Below, piece after piece: positions 9,530-19,513 of a DNA stretch of 20,947 nt. Positions within the stretch are counted from its first letter, which is position 1. The number at the start of each line of letters is the position of its first letter. Source of the DNA: Chara braunii (Eukaryota; Streptophyta; Charophyceae; Charales; Characeae); assembly GCA_003427395.1 (NCBI GenBank), contig BFEA01000578.1:744087-765033 (forward strand). Direction: 5' to 3'. The position numbers and the translations under genes are program-made. The notes beneath the pieces are model-generated. The model had not been told where the DNA came from, ran no database searches, and saw only the letters and a list, made by a program, of their open reading frames with translations.

Positions 9530-10012
9530 CAGAAAAGAAGAAAAGAAAGCGGGGGATAAGATAATTCGAATTCTTGGAAAAAGAGGAAAGATAGATCAAA
9601 AGAAAGATAAAAAGAAGAAAAATAGAAAACTTTCGAAGTAGGAGGGAAGGGGGATGAAAAAGTGAAGGAGAAAAGAGAGAAATAAGTGGGAGAGAGAAAA
9701 AGAGTGAAGGGGGAGATGAGGGAAGTGATGGGTTGTAGTTGGGGGAGAGAATGGGAGAGAAATGGATGGGAAGGGTGGGGAGGGATAAAAAAGCGAAGAG
9801 AAAAGGGGAGAAAGAAAAGAAAATAAATGAATAAAGTAGAGTAAAATAGTGGGTGGTGGGAGAAAAGGTGGGGTGGGGAGAGGGGTATGAGTGGAGAGAG
9901 TGATTAGAAGGAAGTGAGCGAGGCAGAAGAGGAAGAAGTAGAGGGGGTGAGTAAGAGGAGATAGAAATGGTCGGGAAAGTGGGTTAGTAGGGAGAGGGAA
10001 GAAAGTGGGATG
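9530..10012 (+). other. Long polypurine tract
   Basis: For about 480 bp the + strand is overwhelmingly A and G (GGGAGAGA, GAAAAGGGGAG and similar). This strand asymmetry is typical of purine-tract DNA that can form triplexes. The long minus-strand open frame here, rich in Pro, Phe, Leu and Ser, results from base composition. Confidence 0.85.
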
Positions 10013-10109
10013 ATACCTGGCCCTTGGTGTGGGGGGCAAATAGCAGCCCGGTCCTTGCTGCCCTGCTGGCCGCTGCTCACCGGCGGGGGGGNGGGGGGGG
10101 TTAAATAGC

Positions 10110-10262
10110 TGGCACGCACCTCTTCAACAGCAGCATGCCAGACTACCAAGCCATATGTACACTGTGGCGAGTGTGTTATAGAAGTGGCTACGCATGCGCA
10201 TAGCCAGCAGCTGTCCGGGTTCAAACCCTGGCAGCAGCATGTATCCCGGGTCCTGAAAAATA
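10110..10262 (+). mobile_element. tRNA-derived SINE-like element
   Basis: An A-box-like TGGCGAGTGTG (10165-10175) is followed by a B-box GGGTTCAAACCC (10217-10228). The B-box sits in a proper T-arm: CCGGG (10215-10219), loop TTCAAAC, CCTGG (10227-10231). A GGCTA/TAGCC stem (10186-10190, 10201-10205) lies where an anticodon stem would be, but its loop has 10 nt. The acceptor strands do not pair, so this is not a functional tRNA. An A-rich tail (GAAAAATAAAT) follows at ~10255. A poly-G run with one undetermined base (10086-10100) precedes it. The borders are approximate. Confidence 0.55.
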
Positions 10263-10521
10263 AATTTGGAAGTGGGGCGGGGCGGGGGGCCGGGGGGGGA
10301 AGCGTGGGCACGTGGCGCGTGCGTGTGCGCGTGTGGCGGCCTTGACGACAACTTCTTTTCCCGTCACGTGTCGATCCCTGTTGCACCTTTCTTTTTCCTC
10401 ATTTTCGTTGAACACCGCCCGAAAAAAAAAGCGAAAACCCCCATTGTCGGGTTTTGCTGTTTTCCCTGCCGTGCGGTGGTGGGGGGGGGGAGAGGGGAAT
10501 GTTCCTGCTCCGATACCAGTG

Positions 10522-10565
10522 TGGCAGAACCACCAACTGTGGTGCTCCGCCTGGGATAGATGGAG
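10522..10565 (+). repeat. Fragment of the dispersed repeat
   Basis: The sequence GTGGTGCTCCGCCTGGGATAG and its flanks match 826-872 nearly base for base. Only this ~44-bp fragment is recognisable here. Confidence 0.75.
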
Positions 10566-10569
10566 GGGG

Positions 10570-10599
10570 GGGCGCAGCGCTACCTGGAGCGCTGCGCCC
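10570..10599. other. Perfect 12-bp-arm GC hairpin
   Basis: GGGCGCAGCGCT (10570-10581) and AGCGCTGCGCCC (10588-10599) are exact reverse complements with a 6-nt loop ACCTGG. It lies next to the dispersed-repeat fragment. No T run follows, and the setting is eukaryotic, so I do not call it a terminator. Confidence 0.85.
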
Positions 10600-10874
10600 G
10601 GCCACACGACGCGCCCGATTGGCGCTTTCACACGGCGTGTCTCTGCTGCGCGGTTTCGCATGGCGCGTTCAGTTGGCGTGTTGTTGCCGCGTGTCGATCT
10701 ACGTAGCAATGGAGGACGGTTGTCTCAGCGGGCGATCAATTGCGTTTGACATGGGTGGGGCGGTTGTGTGTGTTGACCTCGCCATATCCTGCCTAGGCTA
10801 GAGGAGCCATCATGCGAACTTGGAAGTTTTATCGAGCTCGCGGAGGTTTGGCGCGCTGGAGGAGGTACGGGAGG

Positions 10875-11110
10875 TTGTGGATAGAGCTTTCTATGGAGGC
10901 ATGGCGGTGTCTGGCACTAGGGCAGGAGGGGCATCCTGCTCTATTTGGCAGGCACAGGTCCGGAATAGAGACGCTCCTGCGCGCTTAAGCGTGAATCTCT
11001 GAAGTAAGCCAATGGTGGAGAACTCGCGGCGGGATGGCAAGCGGATGGGAGGGAAGTGGCGACGGTGGGGATGGAGCCTTCTATGGGGGTGTTAGGGCAG
11101 GAGGAGCGTT
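10875..11110 (+). repeat. Imperfect direct repeat pair
   Basis: 10875-10935 and 11061-11110 share GGAT(A/G)GAGC(T)TTCTATGG.GG and (C/G)T(T)AGGGCAGGAGG. From 11111 to 12400 I see no gene: first GC-rich unique sequence, then from ~11600 an AT-rich stretch without protein-like frames. Confidence 0.45.
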
Positions 11111-12401
11111 GCTGAAGTGTGATCATGCAAATCGTTGTACGTGAAACGGCACGTTAGATAGCGGGAGTGGCGGGAGCTGAGTAGGTCGACGAAGTGCGTG
11201 GTGGTGGGGAGCGGCATCCTGATCGACGTCGGCTGGACTTTTTTCTGTTGTGACGAGACGACACGTCTTGAAAATCTTTCCCTCTTCCTCAACCACGAGT
11301 ATGAATATGGTAAGTGTATAAGCAGGGTGGTGTTGGACCTCCTGTGGCGACTCGCCAACGGGCTTGGCAAGGGGATGCCACACTGTTTTCGATGCTGTGG
11401 AGTTGAAGATGGCCGATTATGCCTTTGGAGCTAGCGTTTTACCTTGAGCCAAGAAGCCTGGAAGTTAGCAGTGGGAGGGAAGGGAATCTTGCTTCCCCCA
11501 AAAGCGCAGGGGTAGGGTCTGAAGGGGGAGAGGGAAGGGGTGGTAAGTTAAGTTGTGGTTGAGGAAGAAGGGTTAGGAGTTCTTGTTTGTATACAACTCA
11601 CGCGTGGTCTAGATGCATCCTTTTTTGAACTCTACTAACGTTTTCATAATCAATTCTGAGTGATTTTCCATAGATTTGGGGTTTCATTCGAGGATTCTGG
11701 ATCTTGAGTCGATATGATGATCATCTAGTACGATTTCGTATTTTTTGTTGCCAGGTGGTCTTCTTGATGGTTTTCTTTATGCCTTGTTATCATCGTGTTC
11801 CAAGGTGGAGACTCTCTAATAGTGTTTTGCCTACCTGGTTTTTTACGTAGAATCTTTGATAGGTCACGCACGTATAACTGATAATTCTGCTCAAGTAAAT
11901 TCTTAATTCTGTTTTTGAAATAAAATTTTTGACAAAGATCGATTCGCAGTTTGCAATTTTTCGACGATTGGTGCTGGATTCTAGATTCGTTTGTTCTTTT
12001 CACATATATTTGATCGCTGCTTTGTTTCTGCTATTTGATATTCTTTGACTTACCATCAGAACGATTCTTGGGACCTCGGGGTTCTAGGAATCTGAATCGA
12101 AAGTCGTTTTTGAACATCAAAGATGATCTACTCATTCGGTTTCAAATTTCATTCGAAGTCATTCTCCATGTGGAATAATTCTGATTCTAAATTCCAGATT
12201 TTGTCGTTCTTTCTTATTCTAAAATCCTAAAAGATGGTTCAGATAGAATTCCTGAAATTCGTTTATTTATTACCTTTTACAGATTTAGGCTTCTAAAGGA
12301 ATTTCTTAGGGGTGTGAAGCTGGGATTGGGGATGAAAGGCAGAAGGGGTTCTCAATAGAGAAGGGTCGTTGGTCAGGGTAAGTAGGTTAGAAAGATGGTG
12401 C

Positions 12402-13735
12402 AGGGACGACGTAGGCCGGTGCTGGAGTTTGTGCTCTGTAACCCGGGGGGGAGCTTGAGGCCTGCGAAGTTATGCTGAGCGTATAACCAGACCGTCCAAC
12501 GAGGCTGGCACCGGGGTATTGACCCTGTAACCGGTTAGGGACTTGCCGCTATAGGAACTGTCGAGGGAGGAAGGCCCTTCCTGAACGTCAGAACGAGTTT
12601 GGTCGGCTCTGGGGAGGTTTGTCGTGCCCTGTTACCCTAGCAGAGAGGGGGTATGAGATCAAGTGAGTTCTGGTACGAAGACTTAAAGCCTGGACTAACA
12701 TTTCCTCTGATGAGGGGGGATTTTAGGATAGTAGGCGTTTTAGTTTCGCCCCTCCCCCGTTCTCATACAGTTTAGAGCGAAAATATTAATAAGATTAGGT
12801 CGTTTGGTAGTCCCGGATGGTCTTTACGATTTTGAGATTCCTGCTAACTCATCCCGAGGTGGCTTCGAGGTTGTTTTACTCATTCATTTGCGGTTGTCTG
12901 ATTCCAGAACGACGCTGGCCGGTGCTGGGGAGTTGCCCTGTAACCTTCAACACAGGAGCATGAGGCCTGGTAGAGAGATTTGGGGATGCTTTGGGGTGGG
13001 TATTCCACGGAACCTCCAAGGGTTACTGCCGGGATGACGCTGGTTGGAGCTGGGGTAAGTCGTGTTGCCCTGTAACTCAGCTAGATATGGGGGTGGGAGA
13101 CCTGGAAGAGCTCGACAGGGAGTAAGACAGTTTTGAAAGACTTCGGAAGGGTGTGTGAGGGACCCCTGCGGCCTATTCTCACACTCTTTTTTACTGTAAT
13201 GTGTTCTGACGTACCTTAAGAAGAAAATAGGGTGGGTGGGAGAAGAAAATTGGGGGATATCACGCGTCCTATCAGTGAGGGGGCTAGCTGGTAGGATGGG
13301 AGTATGGCACAGCAGCAGCAAAGATGGTGGCTTTGTTGCAGTTAGTCTTGTCGGAGGGAGGTGTAGAGGTTTGATGGGGGGGTTCCCTGAGTTGATTTAT
13401 GAATTTGGTCATAGTCACCTCAAAAAAAAAAAAAAAAACAATCTGGCCCTAGTTTCTTTGCCAGTTTCGAGATGTTTCTGGATATTTTTGGTAGTCTTGA
13501 GAATTGTTTAGGACTCTGCCAGAACGACGCTGATCGGTGCTGGGGGATTGCTCTGTAACCTGTTAATAGCAGGAGCGTGAGGCCTGGTAGAGAGATCTGG
13601 GGATGCTTTGGGCCGGGCATTCCAAGGAAAAACCAAGGGTTGCTGTCGGGACGACGCTGGCTGGAGCTGGGGTGAGTCGTGTTGCCTTGTAACCTAGCAG
13701 GGTGGGGCATGGGCTTGGGAGAGCTCGGAAGGGAG
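12402..13735 (+). repeat. Cluster of seven copies of a ~45-nt motif, including two 217-bp duplicates
   Basis: The motif GACGACGCTGG..GG.GCTGGGG then TTGCCCTGTAACC occurs at about 12402, 12492, 12589, 12908, 13033, 13521 and 13648. Two longer segments, 12904-13120 and 13519-13735, align along their whole length with a 615-bp offset. Each contains two copies of the motif ~125 bp apart and shared text such as GAGGCCTGGTAGAGAGAT and GGGGATGCTTTGGG. A poly-A run (13423-13438) lies between them. No protein-like frame spans the cluster. Confidence 0.8.
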
Positions 13736-13930
13736 GAGGATAGTATTAGAGAATTTTAGAGTGTTTTTTCTGTGGGGACCTTCCAGAGGTCCTGAGCATT
13801 CGAAGGACTTTCACTGATTGCTGTTTGGACTTTTCTAGCAGTTCCTTGTCTAAATTCATGAAATTTCTGATGATGGGACGCTGGGCCCGGTTTCCAGTTT
13901 GTGCCAAATTAAGAGGATATTGTTGTATCT

Positions 13931-13987
13931 ATGGGACGTTGGACCCGGTTTCTAGCAGGTGGTGTTCCCCACCAAAAGATGGAGTTG

Positions 13988-14020
<33 letters not shown>

Positions 14021-14256
14021 GATGGAGATGGAGGAAGAAGGGGAGCAAGATGGCACAACATAACTCCCACGCTAGACTCCAACGCACGTACTCCAAAGTG
14101 TGCGAATGTAGAATGATATGGAAAATAGACAACAAGTGGGGTATACCCCAGCGGACTGACTAGGCCCGACAGAGGTACCGGCCTGGACAGGACTACCCCG
14201 AATACAACACAGGCCTGTGAGAACAGGCCAAGAGGCTGGTCTCACAGGCCAACCAG
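13931..14256 (+). repeat. Dispersed repeat, copy 2, with inverted left segment and 28-nt poly-A
   Basis: 14021-14256 is a direct copy of 866-1106, including the TGGGGTATACCCCA palindrome (14137-14150) and the GGCCTGTGAGA/TCTCACAGGCC hairpin (14212-14222, 14240-14250). 13931-13974 matches 689-732 but reversed. A run of 28 A (13993-14020) sits between the two parts. The arrangement differs from copy 1, so the element was rearranged or the two parts belong to separate repeats. Confidence 0.8.
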
Positions 14257-14396
14257 AGGGCCGCTACAAGCAGGAAGAAGGCAACAAAAAGGGGGGGGGG
14301 ACCTCTACGCTCTGAACCCGGCGCCAGATGCCTGCTACTACACACTAATTCCTCCCTCCCCCTGTCTTTGGGCGTCGTTCAATACTCCTCAGCGCG

Positions 14397-14900
14397 TCCT
14401 CGGGCTCCAAGGACAAATCCTCGGAGTTTTTTTTTTTTTTTTGAGCTGTCGTTCCACCTATCCTCGAAGAATTGCCCCGAGGACGAATCCTCGGGGCCCT
14501 CCCGCGGCCAGTTTCATGAGAACTACGATTTCGTTAAAACGGACTTTTTTTTTTTTTTTGAACGAAATTGGAACTCTAGTTTTTTCCTAGGTTGTTGGAT
14601 CGGACGTCCGGGACCCCCCTGACCGTCCGGGATGTCCGACCGGACAGGGGTTGTCCGACCTAGCGCAAAAAAAAAAAAAAAAAAAAAAAAAAGTTATCAG
14701 AAAAATGTTAAAATACTATATGTTATGTAACATAAGAATGCAAGCAACATTTGCCTTGGAGTCATGTTCAAATTCGCAGTCAATCATGAGTTAAAAATCG
14801 AAAACCGAAAAATGTTTTTTTTTTTTTACGAAAAAAAAAAAAGATTTCCCGGACGACGGGGGTACCGGGCGTATGGGAGAGACGACCGGCCCCCGGACCA
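14397..14900. repeat. GC-rich foldbacks bracketed by homopolymer runs
   Basis: A perfect hairpin with 10-bp arms GCCCCGAGGA/TCCTCGGGGC and loop CGAA lies at 14474-14497; a degenerate relative (AAGGACAAATCCTCGG) precedes it near 14410-14425. A second cluster at 14597-14662 repeats GTCCG/CGGAC in both orientations. A third GC-rich patch with CCGG motifs lies at 14847-14900. Poly-T or poly-A runs of about 13-26 nt separate them. From 14901 to 15585 the sequence is AT-rich and I see no gene in it. Confidence 0.6.
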
Positions 14901-15585
14901 TTGGTAATTTCCTTTTTTTTCTTAATTTTCACCAGTTTTACCACCGCGGTATAAAGGATACCATGGGTTGAATTATCGAATCATATCGCCTAAAATGCTC
15001 AATATTTGCTTTAGAACTTTGTTTATTTGGATGGTGTACTATTTTTCAAGTGCACATAGCTCTAATTTTGATGAGTTTCAATTTTTTTTTTCCATTTATT
15101 TCACAAAACTGAATATTTTATTAACATTTTCAACATTTGTTTGATAAATGCGTGGGAAAAGACATTAAATAAGCAATTTAGTTTTGTTTTGCTATGCATT
15201 CATAAAAACAATTATGAATATATTACGAAACCTACCTCGTTTTGGTAATATAATAAGATTGCCAATGCGTTTTACATTTGTCAATCTGTTTTTTTTGCCA
15301 TACGTAGCAACAAAACGCCCCCACAATACTTGAAAACATTGAATGCACATTCATTTTCAACAACCAGTGTGGACGTTTTATGTTTTTTCTCTCTTGCTTT
15401 GCATACGAAATTGATAATCCTATCATATTTTTACGAGTTTGTCACAATAAATACATCGCAAATGCAACGAACAACTGAACATTTATCCACATGTGAATGA
15501 TCGTTGCTCCATATCTACTACTTAGCAACTTATCATCTTTAAATAAATATCCCTGCTCATACTCTCACATTTCCCTACTCTCATA

Positions 15586-16002
15586 TCACCGGCGGTTCGT
15601 ATTTGTTGCATTAATGATGGGAATCCACATGGTTGCATCGTTCGAGCCGTCCAACATGCACATCGGGATAGGTGGAACTGACATGCTTTCAAAGTCGGTT
15701 ACAAAAGCAGACCAACCTTCAAGTCTCCTGCTCTCGCGTATCAATGTTGCTTTTTTTTCCTCGTGGACTTGCAAAGTTGTTTCATGACATTCCACATACT
15801 CCTGCATTGTCCCCGCTTCTCCTTGTCTTCCATAAATCCGCACATCATACACGTCGATCTCTGTGAATCTCACGACAACTACAAATAATTTACATCCACC
15901 AAGTTCACATCTTACTATGGACTCATATTCGTATGGAAATGGTTTGTTTGTTGTGGTGAGAGGTGCCGCTGCAGGCACTGCCACGGGAATGATGCTTGTC
16001 AT
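15586..16002 (-). pseudogene. Module D: unrecognised protein, last unit of a tandem module array
   Basis: 138 codons, open. I do not recognise the family. After a Pro/Ala/Thr-rich lead (residues 1-22) come three apparent beta strands (YESIVRCELG, CKLFVVVVRF, YDVRIYG), a charged helix (residues ~65-93), then 'FVTDFESMSVPPIPM', 'DGSNDATMW' and a stop. The last part lines up with module B: FV, MSV, a Pro, GS and A-M occur in the same order. In the same phase the frame can be extended upstream past a TAA (~16022-16024). Whether it is a separate gene, a terminal exon or a relic is not clear. The stretch 16003-16621 is AT-rich with no convincing frame, and would hold the N-terminal half of this unit. 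Confidence 0.45.
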
Positions 16003-16621
16003 TGTTGTATAAGGTGCACCTTAATTTGTTTGTTTCCTGTTATAATGTCTAGAACTATAACCCTACAAGATCGATTACATAATGTTGTTGAAATTAGTAG
16101 TCCGACATTTATCAACATTATTCAAACAATTAAATCGGAGTTTATAACACAGCAAAAACTGGAAAAAAAAAAAAATACCCAGATTGTTTCATGCACATGC
16201 TGGTATATGCTAACTTCGAGGATGTAAATTACGAATGTTTGCGACTTTTCAAAATTCATATATGCAGCGTAACCGATTACAAAATAATAAATGAAAAAAC
16301 ACGAATAAACGTAACACAATAACTTGATTGCGTTCAACACTCAATGTAAAACTGACGATATCTGCAGTGCGCTATCAATTCCTATTTACATAGCAAGGAG
16401 AGTTGTTCACATATCTAGTGCGACGTTTGAAACACGTGTCAGTGATGAAGTGCATCGATTGTTGAAATCGTATCGGCTATGACGAACGTGTTGTGCTACT
16501 GGTTGCTATCCTGTATCGTGTGAAGGATAAGAGGTAGAAAATTTGTTGCGTGCTTAATGTCTTCACAATATGGACAATTTATCACTATCTTTTGTCTGCT
16601 ACCCACTAACAGTAATTCTTT

Positions 16622-16977
16622 CTATCCCGATTGATGGTACTGCTTCGTATGAGTCACTTCATCCGAGTCGCATTTTTTATGCTCGACTGTGAACACTATC
16701 TCCTCACATTTGTCAAAAGGTAGTGAAGTTGCATATGCACCAAATTTTCAACCCTGTACACTAACTCTTTCTTAAGTGTCGCCTCAATTTCTAACCGATT
16801 CCGAAACTGTTCGAGTTTGCTCGAACCCGCGGGGTCCCAAAATTCTTCCCGGGTAGTGAACAATACATTCATTGTCGTGTCGGTGATCTTCGCTGCTGTA
16901 AAAAGTATCACTATGGTCGTGCCTCTATTGCATACTCGGATTCGACCATAGAAGTTTACCACCACTGGTGAAAGCAA
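16622..16977 (-). pseudogene. Module E: unrecognised protein, frameshifted array unit
   Basis: The open segment 16977-16696 has the same order of elements as module D: strands YGRIRVCNR, TTIVILFTAAK, TTMNVLFTTRE, then a helix (KLEQFRNRLEIEATLKKEL). Near 16737 protein-like reading appears to switch to another frame (GAYATSLPFDKCEEIVFTVE) that ends at a TAG (16622-16624). A one-base indel or a short intron would explain this. Homology to the other modules rests on topology and spacing more than on identity, so it is the weakest member. Confidence 0.35.
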
Positions 16978-17016
16978 TTATTTTCTGCCAATGGAATACC
17001 ACGTTCACACTTTTCG

Positions 17017-17388
17017 TTACAATTTGTTTTTCTCGTCCCAGTCCTGTTTCTTGCATACCTCCCTCCAGTTGGCTAGCATCTCCAAAGGATCCACAACGTC
17101 TTTCCTCGATACAATGACGTATGCGTCATCCTCCTTTGTGTAAAGGTACCACAAATTTGATCCATTGTCGGATATAATCGTCTCTTGTCCGTTGACAAAC
17201 CCCATGATCGGTAGAATTTCACCATCCGGTCCAACTTCGTTTTCGACATTTATGTACTCATAATTCGCAAATTCATCGACGATATCAACTGACCAAATGT
17301 TAGCATCTAAAATAATGAGATCCTCAATTGTTGATGAAACTTGATGAGAGGATCCGCTTCCATGCGAGCTTGTTTGACCGACTTTCAT
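17017..17388 (-). CDS. Segment F: unrecognised acidic protein segment upstream of module E
   Basis: 123 open codons. A Ser/Gly-rich lead (residues 5-18) is followed by an acidic region (IEDLIILDANIWSVDIVDEF) and strands (LWYLYTKEDDAYVIVSR), ending in a Lys-rich tail. Directly 5' of its ATG the minus strand reads AACTTGCAG/GATG, a plausible 3' splice site, so this could be an exon rather than a gene start. It would be the N-terminal part of the unit whose C-terminal part is module E. No known domain is recognised. The 17389-17575 gap shows nothing. Confidence 0.35.
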   Translation of the reverse strand: MKVGQTSSHGSGSSHQVSSTIEDLIILDANIWSVDIVDEFANYEYINVENEVGPDGEILPIMGFVNGQETIISDNGSNLWYLYTKEDDAYVIVSRKDVVDPLEMLANWREVCKKQDWDEKNKL

Positions 17389-17575
17389 CCTGCAAGTTAA
17401 GCGTGTAGACGAACAAAATTCGAGAGTTTCGTCATATTAAATTCTAAATATTATACACAGGCACGTCTATTATACAATTACAAAATTGTTTAACTACGAA
17501 GATGCTCCGTGTAGCGGATAAAAAACAGAAAAAACAGTATATCCGCTATGATTACATTGACACTAACTGCATCCC

Positions 17576-18151
17576 TTAAGTAGGAGGTATGATAACCCGT
17601 CCGGATCTTGTGACGTACGGGGTTTGCTGCGGACGAGGTCGTGGACTGAAACTATACATAGCATTAATGGACGATCCATATAATTGGATCTGCGGCTCCT
17701 TGATTGTTGCATTCTCCGAAAATACCGACATGTTTTTCAACCTAACAAACCCCCGCGGACGTGCTAAGGAATTCTCAATGGCGTCTCGTATGGCCATCGC
17801 TTTCTCTTCTAGCTGTTGCCACAATGTCGGATTTTGCATATGGCCTGCTATCACCACATCTGACCGTCCATCTGATCCCAGCGAACAGGCAACCACCAAC
17901 CCTGTGGCGGCTGAAGAAAGAGCTGGATCGGTGATATACGCACAACTGCATCTATGAGTTTCCTAGATTTGTTTGAAGAAGCCACACATAACACTCTTGC
18001 GAATTCATATCCGGTAATACTCAACCGCACGCAACAGTATGACACAGCTCGTGGATAAATCCATGGGCAACGAAGTGGGTGCTGCTCCAAGAATGAACAA
18101 TGACGAGTTGTGTTTATCAACTCTTGTTTCATCGAACTTGATCAAGTTCAT
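17576..18151 (-). pseudogene. Module B: unrecognised protein, two internal stops
   Basis: One frame runs from ATG (18151) to TAA (17576) with a TGA (18005-18007) and a TAG (17963-17965). The second half is open (17899-17576): strands LVVACSLG and DVVIAGHM, a helix with 'WQQLEEKAMAIRDAIENSLAR', then 'GFVRLKNMSVF', 'EPQIQLYGSS', 'AMYSF' and a Pro/Arg-rich tail. It aligns with module A: I[KR]DA[VI]..[AS]LAR...FV[KR].....S.F......EP........GS....[LM]Y[ST][FY]. The overlapping frame at 17851-18132 contains another module-like segment (SYCCVRLSI, VLCVASSNK), so an exon junction or frameshift near 17950 is possible. The family is unknown to me. Confidence 0.5.
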
Positions 18152-18658
18152 GGCGAACTCGTGATGTACACGAAGTTGAGGCGATTGTTGTAGCGGTCAA
18201 TGTTTCAGTATGCTTTGTGCAGACGGGTGAGGAAAACAGGCTTCAGAAGACCATCAGGCACTGGAATGAGGCTCCCGAACTCCAACATATTGGTGAACTT
18301 CTAATGGTTTGCCCAAGGGAAGCCACCCACACTCTCCATCGCATTCCAATTACCATCGGTCCATTGGTCAAGATGTCGATTCATATATGGGACGACGGTC
18401 ATCCATAGGTCCTCTTCGAATTACTCTCTTGTTGCTTTGTTGAGCCAAGTATGACTGTTATAATGCCGCACTGATTTCGCACAAGGAGGAAATGGTTTTG
18501 CTGAGCGCTTGTGTCTCTCGGGACTTCCACTGATGCTTGTCGACGTTGTCGACGATATTATGCACCCTACACACCACACATACATGAGCGATAAAATCGA
18601 ACGTGTAGATGCTCGTAAATAAAGTCGAGAAATGATAACTCTCCGATGAGGCTAACAC
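18148..18658 (-). pseudogene. N-terminal part of the module-B unit, broken
   Basis: Two frames look protein-like in succession. The first (18658-18458) reads YTFDFIAHVCVVC followed by a charged helix region (RETQALSKTISSL) and a TAA. The second (about 18470-18148) contains 'FEEDLWMTVVPYMNRHLDQW', 'NWNAMESVGGFPWANH' and 'LEFGSLIPVPDGLLKP', with a TAA at 18421, a TAG at 18301 and TGAs at 18205 and 18148. Trp-rich text of this kind is unlikely in random sequence, but I cannot assign a domain. Each stop is one C-to-T change away from a Gln or Arg codon. Confidence 0.35.
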
Positions 18659-18724
18659 TCAGTGATGGTACTTGCCTATCCATGCTAAACTATTTGTAAT
18701 ATGAGAATTTGTTAGTATGAAGTA

Positions 18725-19405
18725 CTATGAACCAATGCATTTAACACGTTTTCCTTCATAAGTATATAAGTCGTGCAGGGGTGAGCCGAATGTGAACATT
18801 TTCAAACCCTCGGGTTCGTCATTGTCGTCCTTGTCGAATGATGATATATACGACATCTTTACGAAACTGCACGTTCTGGCGAGAGCGATGCCAACAGCGT
18901 CTTTTATGGTGCATATTTTATGTTCTACTTCGTCCACGGACTCTTTCATATTAAATATCGAATTCTCGCATGCGTGTTCATTCGATATTGCTTCGCATCG
19001 TGCCTCTATTAATCTTCCACCCTTACCTGTGCATGCTACGCAATTGACTTTACATAAATCGCTATCGTTTAAGGAAACCCTCACAGAGCAATACGATATG
19101 CGCTTATTGCTCGTCCCTGCTTCGTTACGCACAAGGTACGTTGTGATTCTCTGACACAATCTTCCACACCTTTGCAGTTTGACTTTAAACCGCTTCGGCC
19201 ACGTGCGAGGTGATGTTCTTACGAACTTGCATGAAATTTCTCCATCCTCCTCGCAACACTCATTCGTCGAATCTTGGCTTGCATTTGCGACAACAGGGTC
19301 ATAAGTACCCAGGTGGTTGTTCATCCATTGAATCTCTGCATAGTTCGGTATATACGCTGTCTCGAGACAGGCGGAACGTATTTCGATGATCCGGCCCCAC
19401 TCCAT
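18725..19405 (-). CDS. Module A: unrecognised 226-aa protein, best-preserved array unit
   Basis: This is the longest uninterrupted frame of the right half (226 codons). It is Cys-rich. A lead (residues 1-85) with CCEEDGEISC and an Arg/Lys-rich stretch precedes strands YCSVRVSL (105-112), CKVNCVACT (118-126) and RLIEARCEAI (131-140). Then come a helix (KESVDEVEHKICTIKDAVGIALAR, 154-177), 'FVKMSYISSF' (181-190), an acidic loop, EP (198-199), 'FGSPLHDLYTYE' and a short basic tail. No signal peptide or membrane segment is seen. A good 5' splice site (ACAG/GTAAGG) lies inside the frame at 19027/19026, so splicing within it cannot be excluded. The internal Met start is arbitrary. It resembles modules B and D; the family is unknown. 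Confidence 0.5.
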   Translation of the reverse strand: MEWGRIIEIRSACLETAYIPNYAEIQWMNNHLGTYDPVVANASQDSTNECCEEDGEISCKFVRTSPRTWPKRFKVKLQRCGRLCQRITTYLVRNEAGTSNKRISYCSVRVSLNDSDLCKVNCVACTGKGGRLIEARCEAISNEHACENSIFNMKESVDEVEHKICTIKDAVGIALARTCSFVKMSYISSFDKDDNDEPEGLKMFTFGSPLHDLYTYEGKRVKCIGS

Positions 19406-19513
19406 CTCGTTAGCAAATCAGAAGTCGTGCGCCCATGGACATTCTATCATCGCGATCTCCCAATCGCTCTCGCTCCAGTTCCCAACTGTTCCTCGCGATG
19501 GCAGCACGCTCAG

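Noticed and set aside
9596-10039. 147-codon minus-strand frame rich in Pro, Phe, Leu and Ser
   Set aside because: It is the complement of the polypurine tract; composition alone keeps it open.
10158-10238. Functional tRNA gene
   Set aside because: The acceptor strands do not pair and the anticodon-like loop has 10 nt; only the T-arm is sound.
10570-10599. Bacterial-type intrinsic terminator
   Set aside because: The hairpin has no following T run and the context is eukaryotic repeat DNA.
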